DNA from: Euprymna scolopes
Taxonomy: Eukaryota > Mollusca > Cephalopoda > Sepiida > Sepiolidae
Assembly: GCA_024364805.1 (NCBI GenBank)
Contig: CM044527.1
Location: 2,899,731-2,963,730 of the forward strand
DNA length: 64,000 nucleotides
Direction: 5' to 3'
The notes beneath the pieces are model-generated. The model searched no databases. It saw only the letters and a list, made by a program, of their open reading frames with translations, and was not told the origin of the DNA. The position numbers were made by a program, and so were the translations under genes. Shown here one piece after another: positions 51,401 to 63,400 of the stretch (its first letter is position 1; each line of letters opens with the position of its first letter).

Positions 51401-54400
51401 TTTTTATGTTAAAAAAGATGGTAGGTAATCAACTATAGACTCCTCATGAGGTCCCTTTAGTCCTTTTTAAATATAATTTGTAGACATGATTTTCCAAGTC
51501 TAACACAATTAATAAAAAGGATTGAAAGGATTTGAAAAATTAACATATTGCATAGAAGAAAGGGGAGAAAAAAACTATACCTGATTGTTTACAACAATGT
51601 GGATGGCACCGTGAGTCGTGTAGGCTGGAAGGTCACTCAAATGAAACGTTTCATACACTACACCCTGGCCAGCAAATGCTGCATCACCATGAAGAAGAAT
51701 ACTCATCACCTAGGAAGGAGAAATTTTATGAAGATTCAGGTTATTTCAACATTCTACTGAACTCATTTATTTACCCATCTTTTTTAGCAATTTTTTAAAT
51801 TCTTTATTCAAACTGTCATTGCTGACCAGCATTTGGTTAGTGCAGATTACAAAGTCACCCCGATTGTTGCTAGAAGCTGCTCATTTCTGACATAATTGGC
51901 CCAGTAGAAACTGGTCATATGATGCTCACTTGTATGCTATATGACAGCCAACTTCTGTCAATTGAGCATAGTTGTCAATGAGGTTCTGATCCATAGAGCA
52001 AGCCAGCAACATGCTGCTGTTGAACAAGTTGATCTGGATGGCAAAGTAAATTTGTTGCTGACCACTTCTGCAATGCTTTCCATTTATCAAATAAAAACTT
52101 GCACATTAACAGGAAAGCCTTGCAAAATTGTTAATTTGTAAGAATTTACACCGTCAAATAGAAAGTAATTTATTCCTTTAAGTTACTAGCAAATCCTTAT
52201 GTATTAAAAGATACAAATTTTTTGGAAGTTATTCATCTAAACAAATAAATGCAAAAATTGGATACAGTAAAGTTGGAATGGCCTATTTTTTAGTTAATTT
52301 AAATTTACATAATATCCTGTTGCAGATATGCAATATTGAAAAAAAAAAAAAAAAAAAAAAAAATTTTTTCATTCATTAACTATTTGTAGTCGCGTGCAAG
52401 CAACTCTATAAGTCACTCTGTCGGTCCGTCCGTAACACTTTTGTGCTTGGCCTTTTTGGTTAAGATCAAAGGTCTATTGTTAATAGATGCTGTTCTTAGC
52501 TTTTTAACCTTTTCTTGGCCTTTTGGCCAAGATCAAAGTGTTTTTAGGAGATTTTACTTTTTTAATTTTTTAAATTTTATATTGGAATTTTTTTAATTGT
52601 AATTTTTTCTTTAAATGAAATAAATTAAATATAAAGATCAAAGTGTAGTATCTGTTCTTACTACATGCTATACTTATGTTTGTAACTTTGTGATATAAAG
52701 TGGGGGATCAGTTTTCTGTATTAATTTAATGTAAAATGATCACCAGCTTTACAACCAGTCAGTGTCAAAGCTATTCAAGTAATTCTCCAGATCATTCAAG
52801 TTGTTTTTGAAGGATTCCAGTTATTTTTTAAGCATTCAAGTCATTCTTAAGGTCATTCATCCTAAAGTTTATTAAAGTCATTCTAAGTCATTTACTTTTT
52901 ATTTATTTAAATCATTTCAGTCCATTTTTCAGTCATTTTAGTTTATCTTTAAGAATTTCATGTCAATCCTACATTCACACATTCATTCATTACATGAGAC
53001 CATGCGACTAATGGCTATCGACCTTGTTTTTTTTTGTTTTTTTTATTTTAAATCAATAGTTCTGTTTCTTTATTTTTTTCCTGGACAAACATTTAAAATT
53101 TGTGTTCAAATATTCCTTTCTTTAAAGGGACCGATTTGGTTTTCAACAATCTATTTCTAAATCACAAGTAAAAATGCAAATTGATTTCTTTCTTTATAAT
53201 CGTCTTTAAAAGATAAATTTGTATAAAAATTATGAAAATATTAATGTTTATCTGTCTATATGAAAGAGACAGATTTTGTTTTGCGTTTATAATAAAGTTA
53301 TGAATGAAAGTTTATATTAATGTTTCAAGTATTTTGCAGTAAACTTTGCAAAACAATAACGAGCTGGCAAATCCAGTTAGTTACCAATGTATTAAAAAAG
53401 ATTAAATCATCAACAAAATTAGTTACTGTTATATAACAATTTGATTTAATTACTAATTTACTGACTTAATGATAAATGTAACTATAATTAAATATAACTT
53501 TCAAAATCTGATTTAAAAAACAAAATGTATCAAATATTTGTGGGATTTAAATTTCAGCATTTTGTAAAATGTCTCATGAGTTTCATTGTAAACCTGATGT
53601 GTGTGTGTATATATATATAGTAGTACTTAAACTACTTAAGAACCATACAATCATAATTTTCCAGGCAGTTTCAGTAAAATATCACAAGGGAATGAAACGC
53701 TAAGTAAATGAAATCATAATAGCTAACATCATTTAAGAAAATGTTTATTTGCTATTATTGGTTTATCATATAAATCCCTAAATAATTATCTTGATTTAAA
53801 CAAAAAACTCAAACAAAAAAAATCAAAAATATACATTTTTTGTTTGCTATTAGGTTTATGCTAAAATTGATGAGACATTTTACAAAACGTTGAAATTTAA
53901 ATCTCACAAATAATCGATAGTAGACTTTTTTTTATTTATTATTCAAAAAATAAATATATTTATTCATGAAATTTATCTTACAATAACAGTTTTTGTTTCT
54001 TCTGGATTTGAATTTTCTGAAAGTTTTGTAAACATTGTCCAATAAACATTCATTTTATTCTGTACGTCACAACAAAGAACATTGTTTTCATTTTTCAATT
54101 AATTTTTCATTGAACTTTCTTCATAATAGATATTTTTTTATTGAAAAAACTTGGCAAGCACTTGCAAAAAAGAAAAAGAAAAATCATAAAACTTGTTCAG
54201 CACCTTCTGAGGTCCTATCTAAATTACCCCAAATTTTTTTATTATAAACCCGATTTTCTTTTTATATATAAATAACATTCTTTCATTGAATTATCTTTCC
54301 AAAACCTAAATACTTCACGAGAAATTAAACAGTGGATAGAGAAACGGAAGTAATAAAGACTCCCTGTCATTGCCCATGTATAAGAAAAGAAAACACGTAC

Positions 54401-57400
54401 CCTTTTGCCATCTGTATCACCTTGATAAAATTGTTCTGCTTTTGTCTTTCCCTGTACGACTGGATTCACTGCTTCCAGATGAGAGGGGTTGGCTACCACC
54501 GACAGCTTGATATTTTTGTTTGTCACTCGGTTCAAGCGTTCATGAGACATACCGAGATGGTACTTGACGTCTCCAGATCCCTCGTCTGATGGTTCCAGCT
54601 TAGAGTCAAATTGACATATAATCTGTTCCAATGGTTTACGACAGACGTTGGCCAATACATTTAAACGACCTCTGAAAGAAATTAGATACCAAAATTATAA
54701 CAAAGAAAAATGTAAAAAGATAAAGGCTGCCTATATTTCCAACTGTGACTGAGAGGCACTCAAGAAATTAAAATGAATAGTATGTGTGTGAGATTAAGAT
54801 GGGGGGTGGTATTTATGTTAAAGGATCTATTATTATATTAAAGTAACATTTGTTTCCATAAGGGTTGGCATTATTCTTTAAATATGATTTGCATATACTT
54901 TTTTAATTAAGTTGAAAGTGGTATCTAAAGAGTTATTTTTGTGGTAACTAATACATCTAACTTTTAAATTGTTTCTAATGTATTAATTCTAAGCTATGGC
55001 AGAGCCTGCATTTTTTATTTTTAATTGTAAATGCACACAAACTGTAATAATCCTCATTTACATTCCTGAGATATTAGATTAAATCAGATTAATAGCAATA
55101 TATGATGAAAATTACAGTTAAAATAGTTTGAAGCACCACAGAATAAGCAACAATGAAAAGGACACATTCTGTCTTTACACTAATTTGTTTTACTTTGAAC
55201 TTCATTTTTATTACTTACATGATAAATTTTTATAGAAAAAAAAATTTATTTGAAAAAATATTTTTAATACAATGTTTTTTTATAATTTTCAAATAGTGTG
55301 ACACCATCTCACACTCCATTTTTTTTTATTTAAATGTTTTTGTTCATATATCTATTTAAATAAAGTTTTGTAATTATGCACTTTTTACAAATCTATCAAA
55401 CTTTTCATAAACTCAGGTTTTCTAAATAAAACTTTTTAATTAAAAATAAAAGTAAACAGTTTTTTACATTATCAGCAAAAACTTTGTAAATACAAATTTT
55501 TAAAAATGAAAAGAGTCAAGAGAAAATGTATACTTTTGGTAATTTTCTCATTGGGTGCCTTAAATCCATTTAATCCAATTTATTTTCTTCAGACAAAGGG
55601 ATATAACTAAAATAATTTAAACATGGGGCCTACTTAAATCTGAAGAAACAAATTTGTTTAAATCAAATGTACACAAATATAAACTAATCCTAATTTACAT
55701 TTCTTAAACCTTAAATAATCAGATTAATTACAATGTGTTATGAAAAATAATTTTATTTTAAATGCAATTTATCACAATATTTAAGATAATTAAAACTAGA
55801 AACTGCAATCAAAAGAAAACTAAATAACAATGCAAAAGATAAAAGATGAATTATTCAAAGAGTAATTTTTTCTTTAGACTTTTTCAGAGAAGAATCTAAA
55901 AAAAAAAAAAAAAGTTTGAAAAATAATTTCTCTTTATGTATCAAACTCTTTTCAACATAACTTACAAATTCCTATTGTACCATTTCTTAAAAATTGTTCA
56001 TTTGAATTTTTAATGAATAAGAATTTTTGTTTTATTATCTAGATTATCTTTGATTAATTGACATGTAAAACACATCTCTCTTTAGTGCAATAGAGGTAAA
56101 TCAAGGAGTTTGAATAACTCAGAGATGACCTCCAAAAATGGTAAATTGAAGCCAATGTAAATGATAACATTTCATGGAAGCAGTCACTTTGTACTGCTAT
56201 GGCCAATGTATAGCTCACATCTGATGTGGAAAAGATAAGTCAAATGAAGATCTCTGTGGTTCAGTGTACTATTTGTTAGGTGAGCCATCCTCGGCTTAGG
56301 GCATATTCCAAAGTAATTGAAGTGGGTAATTTGGTTATTAGTGGCCTCTGGAAACAGATGGTCCATTTGTGTTTGGTTAGACTTGTATTTTGATTTGGTT
56401 TGGTTAAAAATTCTCATTAGCAAATCTTGTTCAGTAGAAATTGTCTATCATTGTAACACCCCTCTCAAAAAGATATGTTTTGAACTGTAGTCACAATTTT
56501 ATTTGGAGGAATTCTTCTGTTACAGTAGTGACCAAGACTATATTGACATTGTGGCCAGTGTTCGACTCAACAACTTTGAATCAACACAAGTAGACAATTA
56601 TTGCCCGTCATGGTAAATGCACACAGATGCATTCATAACACTCCTAACAAAGGATTGCTTGAATAAAATAATTTATTGCTAAATAAATTAGATATCTTCA
56701 ATATACGGCATAATCACGTTGACACACCTGTTTCCACTGGGTCACCGAAGTTAAGCAATGTTGAACCTGGTCAGTACTAAATGGGTGACCAATTGGGACT
56801 TTCAGGCGCTGTATCTGCTCTCTGCTTATCTCGGCATTGTTTCCAGTCGTCCTGGTCTTCTCCTTGCAACTGGACTCAAATAGTGCTGATTCAGGAGAGG
56901 TGTGGTTTGAAATTGCGCAACCCTTGCCTCACAATTACACGCACTACTGCCCCTAAAGGGTATCCCTTGTCTTTTAAAACTGAACGGAAGCATGGGAGAT
57001 ATTTTTAGTTAAAAAAAAAATTAGGCTTTTGTGTATATGTCCATCACTCTTCACCTACTCCTCTCCCCAGGTCCAGAAGTAAACTAACCTGTGAGGCATG
57101 CCAATGATGAAGCTGTCCACTCCTAGAGCACTGCAGGAATCTATGACAGCCTTCATAGCAGGGATCAGAACTTCACCGCCTTCAATACCAAAACGCTTTT
57201 CTGAGGACCATTTTCTGGCAAGGAAGTCTTCAAACCTAAACAGAAACAAACATTATTTCAACATTAAAATAAGATAAATTAAAAATTTTCATCATTTTGA
57301 GAAAAAAAAAAAAAGAGATTCACTTACAAAATATCCATCACAAATCTGTATTATAACAAGATTTTATCAAATAATTCAGATTAGTGAATTTAAATACAAA

Positions 57401-60400
57401 TTGTAGATAGGTTTTCAAAAATATTTTTTATTCAAAATAATAATTTACTAATAAATAGACAATGCTGCAAAAATTTCTTTACGAACCATTAATTATAACA
57501 TTATGATTCAATCACTTACATTTACTTCATCTACCCTGTTTATTCTCTGTAATAGAATACTTAAGAAATCACCAAAGATGAGGGAAATATCTGATTTTGG
57601 GTTTGGCCACTCAGAATTTGATTTGTCCACCTGACAAAATAATGTTCCTTCAGATACAAGGTTTCCTGCTGTGGTTATGACAGACTTGATATAGACATTC
57701 CTCTAAGCATTAGTTTTTTATGCTCATAGATAAGGCTAGCCATTATCTTGATTATCCAGTGTTATCTACATATATTTCAGCAAATGAGCAAGGAAGGTGA
57801 TTTTGGCTTTCTGGGATTTAACAGTCAATTGGTTTTCAGTGGCCTTCTAAACAAATGGTCAGTGTTCTGTTTGACTTATTAATTTCTTGGAGCTAAGAAT
57901 TTGCAAGACTGTTGTTCAGTATGTAACTAGGCCATAGAGATGTATGTACCAACAGCATCTCATGTATGCAAATGACCAAATGATGTCACTGCGAGGGAAG
58001 AGAAGGAAAAGAAAACCAGACAGGGATTTGGAACTACGTGGACAGCGATAGCGAGTTGGAAGCACATGTGAGTGAGAGAGAAACTTTTAAAACAAGATAC
58101 AATTCGAACCTTAAAAAAAAAAAAAATGGTCAAACGACCGTGTGCTGTAGACATAGCAGCAGAAAGAAAAGCAGAGATTTAAAGGAAAACTCATGGCAGA
58201 ATAGCAAGCACGAAGCATGTGCCAGTTGGAGAGGTTTTTGAAAAACCCACACAGCAGCGACTGAATTTGAGCAGACATGTTTTGTTTATTTTTGTTGATT
58301 TTTTTTTTTTTTTTTTTTACAAAGGAGTCACCACTTCTCAAGGCCCGGAGGCCACTTGGGGATAAGGTTAATGAGTGTACAGTGGTCAAGGGGAACATGT
58401 CAGTCATCGTTAGTAGTGTAAATTTGGCAAATTTGATTACTGAAGGGGATGGCTCACCAAGAATTTGTTCACGCTGGACTTGAAGACAACCATATTGTAG
58501 TCAAGTTTGAAAGCAGGAAAATGGAACAGAGTTCCACAAGCGTGCAGTTTTAAGAAAGAAGCTTTGTTCATGGAAGTTGTCGTCATGGAAGGAGAAAAAC
58601 ATCTCACATGGCGAATGAAGAGACTTGAAAAACAAAGATGCAAGTGTAATTTGGAAAGTACCATAAATAAATGCTTCTTTTTATTTTTAACAAGAGAAAA
58701 AAAAAAGCAGAGTTGAATTTTTTTCCTTTTTTGTTCATTTGCAACCCTCTCTGCATGTAATATTTTAATGTTCATATTGTAAGAAAAGAGTCTTAGTGAA
58801 AGATGCTTAGAAAGAGTCTTATTAGAGTGTTTGTCTTGAGAGAGTCTCTTATTATATGGCTTGTTGTATCTTAGAGAGAGTGTTTAAGAGGAATGTTGAA
58901 AGACTCGGAGAGAGAGAGATTGTTCATGTTATGATTCTTATATATTAAATGTTCATTCCTTAGATGCGTAGAAGATGCGTAGAATGATGAGATAGTGTTC
59001 ACTGTTCAGACATTGTGTAGACATGCTGATGTAGATTCACATTATGGATATGAGATGTGTATGTCACGACATCTTATAACACAGACATATAATAACAATT
59101 CAATTTACCTTTTTGTAGAATCATAAGACAAGACGACGTTTTATCAAAACACATGATGGGTTTTATTTCTTCACACGACCGGCTGTGATTTTTATCATCA
59201 AGAATTCAAAGCTTCACATATTAAGTTTAAAAGTGATCGTCTCGCTTCTAGACATTCGAATTCAAAACTCCAGACTCTCTGAGTTTCTCCCAGTTTCTTT
59301 TAACTCCAAAGTTTTTCTCTATCCCTAGAACTTTCTATTTTCCGTGACGTCATACACATTTTAAAACATGTGCCTTCTTTCACGTGTTCTGGACATGAGT
59401 GTCCAAAACTTTTCCTTTTTCTACAAAAGGAATTTTAACCTATACTCAGTAACCTATTTTTCCAATATGTTAAAAACATTATCTTATAGCTGCATTCTTT
59501 CAATTAAAATTTCATAACAAACTTGACAGTGCACATTCTTTTCTGGAAATATTTAATCTCTATTCTAAACAATCGTTTGTTTTACATTCCATTTTTTTAA
59601 TTCTCACACATAATCTATTTCTAAACCTAAATTACGAAGTTCGAATTTTGTCTATTACTATTTCATTTTCATTTTAACTAATCTCTATTTTTATACTTAC
59701 ATGAAAAGGGGACAGCCCTTATCATGTAACACATGCAATGTATTGAACCAGTTAAAATGTAACAATACAATTAAAGATTAACGACAACATTACAAGTAGA
59801 CAAAAGTGAGTATTAGTGTAACTACCAAAGAAAATAAACCTTAGTTACTTGCTTTAAACTAGAGTCATGATTTTGTTTCAAGGTAAAATTTTTCCATTAC
59901 AGCACTGATCTAGACCACATTAACACTGCGATCAGTGTCTGAACAAAGCCATGACTTTAGACCAAGATGATGAGTGGACGAACACAACCTGTGAAATGTA
60001 TGCAGACAAGCATTCAAACAGCAGTTCACTTTTATTTCCAATCCAAAACAACTTGTATCTTACAATCATTCTTAGGGATTTACCTCTCCATTAATGTCTT
60101 CTCTGAAGAAAATGAACAATTTCTCCTGACCTTCCATGCAAGCTTAAAACATTCAAACATATTTACTTTAATGGAGAAATTTTTTAAGCCAAATGTTCTT
60201 AATGGAAACTAGTATTTTTTTTTTTAATACATTTTTATTAGTAATAATAAAATATTTTTGCTTATTAGAGACACTGAAAATTGGTGTGATTATTTAGACA
60301 GCTTTATCAATGTATAATTTCAAAATAAAACTTGATAACATGATCTTAAATGGCCATTTTTTAAAAAATATTTTGAAATAACACCTTAAAGCAAAATTAG

Positions 60401-63400
60401 GACAGTCTTTTTGTATTTATTTTTTAAAAATATTTTTGGATATTACAATAGACAAAAAATTGATCTAGATAGTTACAACACCACCAGGTTCTTTTACCCA
60501 GCTACACATGTAAACATGTAAATTATGATTTCCACTAGATTAGTATAGAGAGGTGTGCAGAACAGTGGACTGTATTAGTATGATTACATTGAAAGAATGT
60601 AAAGTTCTTGATTTAGTGGATGTAGAACAGTTGAGGTAGTATGGTCTGTAGAAGGCCAAGGAAAACATGTAAAGGATTAATAAGGACAGATTCAAGAGAA
60701 AGATGGATAAATAAAGAATTGCTGAGAGATGGGTTACTTTGGAAGACACTTTCCAAAAGCTGTTCAACAGATGACAGCATGTAAAATGGATTTGAAGCCA
60801 AATATGACAATATTCACCATCATATAGAGAAATAACAGAGGTGCCAGATGTATACTTGCCTGACGGATCGGACAAGACGAGCCAAGATAAGTCTCTTCTC
60901 CTCAGCATCAAACTGCATAATGTTTGGGGCTTCAAATTTGCGTCGTATCCAGTCAGTTTGTTCAAGGTTGTTGATGAACATGAATTCAATGCCAATCTGT
61001 CGACAGTAGATTTCCTGTAAGAAAAAATAACTTTGAAATCTGAGGAAAAAAATTCAAGAATTAGTTCTCTTAACTTTTTTTTTTTTTTTACATTTCTTTC
61101 TCTTTATATATACACACACAACTAAAACTGTGGATGCTGCTTGTCTCTGTGCACACTGGAGAACATCATCCACTGAAATAATAAAATAAAGGAAAAATGC
61201 TTGATTATGTGACAAAGAGAGGACATCATCTATTAAAAAAACTATCAGAGGACCCGTGACCTAGATCGTCTATGTGGACAATTGTAATCTCATATATATA
61301 TTGTTATTGATAAAAGTCTGTAAACTACAGAATTTTCATAATTTTTGCAAATTGATAACCTGCTCCAAAAGTTCTTTTAGTCAAGTATATTTCACATTTT
61401 TCTTCTCGGTTTAATATCTCTCACTCACGGGTCTGCTGTCTGTACCATACATCTATGCACCCTATTAAATATGCCATGCACATGTTTGCAAGTATAATGG
61501 GGTATATTCGCTGATGATAAACACAGGAGGAAAATGGATGAACACATATACAAGGCAATGGCAGAAACCCTACTGGAAAACCTCCAGTCTGTAGTGAAAT
61601 AGGGACAAAAATGGATGGTAACATTCAATGCTGCCAAAACTAAGTTTCTTTCCTTGGTAACTACAAGAAACCTTCTCAACCAGTAACAGCCATGGCTAAT
61701 GATACATTACCTGAAAGTATTTTGTTCAAACTCCTCGGCTTAACGTTCACAGGGAACAGGAGTTGGAACAGATATGTTGAGGGCATTGTCAGGGCTGCTG
61801 CAAAGAAGGTAGGCTCTCTCTACTATGTTTGAAAGTTACTTATGCCTGAGAGCATCTTGTACCTCTACAAGGCCACTGTTAGCCCATGTATGGAGTATTG
61901 TTGCCACATTTGGGCTGGTGCATCTGTTTACTAGTCTCTCACTCTTAAACAGGGTTCAAAAGAGTCACCAACCTAATAGGTCCCGCACTGTCAGTTAGGC
62001 TTAAACCGGTGTCCCATCAATGAAATGTTGCATCCCTCTGCCTGTTTTACAAATATTTTATAGGTAGGTGCTCTGACGCACTACAAGTTCTTGTACCCCT
62101 TCAACATAAATACACCTGAAGCAGTAAAATCCAACCTCTATACAGGAGAAATCCCTAGGTGTAAGAAAGCCTTCTACTCTAATAATTTCTTCCCTAGGAC
62201 TGCTAAACTTTGGAATTCCCTTCCAGGTCCTGCTTCCCTGACTGTACTGATATGCAAAGGTTCAAGTGTAATGTAAGCAGACCTCTTGCTGCTCAACTCC
62301 CTACATAGTACCTCTACAAATTATGTCCCAGATAGTAGCCCCCTACGTCAAAGTGGCACTGTGCCCCGTTTGGGGTGAAAAGGAAAAAAATAAAAACAAC
62401 GTTGGGGTCAATTCCAAATTTTATGTAACAAAATATAAAGTGTTATTAACTGAATATAAGAGGGAGCTCCTAATTCCAAACAACAAGTTCTTTTCACTTT
62501 TCTCTTTTGTCATTATGAGCAAAACTTGTTTTTAAGAATTTGAAAATTTAAACTATCAGAAAAGTGCTTGCACTCTAACTTCAATGGAATCATTAATGTC
62601 CAATTTCACTGTAAAATAACTTATTTCTATTAAAAATAATGTGCCTTACAAATCAAATGTTTTCTCTCCTTTCTTCAACCTTTTAAGTCAACGGATTTCG
62701 GACATTAAATAATCTGTTCATTCTTTTTAACCACTCAAAATACAGATAATCCAGTGGTTCACCTTTTTCTTATAAATTGCAGTGTAATAATTGTTGTTTC
62801 TCCAAAAAGTTTGATCTTCACTAGTCACCTATTATTCTGACATTTAATTTTCAAACTAAATGCCAGGCAAAGATGGATCTTTTATGAGGAGGATGAAGCT
62901 AGTCATAGTTATTTCCATTGTTCAATCCAGGTTCAGGATCACATCTGCCACAGTAAATTAGATAAATTTTGTTATTTCTACTCAATATAGCAAACCAAAC
63001 AATTTGGTGTGCAAAAATGGGTAAATATAGTGAAATTCTATTCAATTTCAAATAACACATTTATTTTGGAGGTTATTTTCATAAAATAACCATGTAATTT
63101 TTTGCATTTACAATTTTCAATGGTTATAATTATGTGGCTAATAATGCTACCAAAATAAATTTGTTATTGTTGAAGTTTTGTAAATATCTATGAGCTCACC
63201 TTAAATATTTTTAGATATAAAAAAAAAAATTGGTGTGAGATACCTATTTCTCTTATACTCAATCAAGTATTTAGTGATTTTCCTGAATATTTTTTTTACT
63301 ATTATAAAAAAATTAATTTTAGAACTTGAATTAAGATATGAATTGTAATTTTTATATTTAAATTTATTTTTTAATTAAAACAAAATGTATACAAATAATA

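Noticed and set aside
58038-58241. Plus-strand 67-codon frame
   Set aside because: Lysine run from an A-run; no motif.
60540-60995. Minus-strand 151-codon frame
   Set aside because: Covers OGDH exon 3 in the wrong frame and continues into intron; the spliced frame gives the conserved protein.
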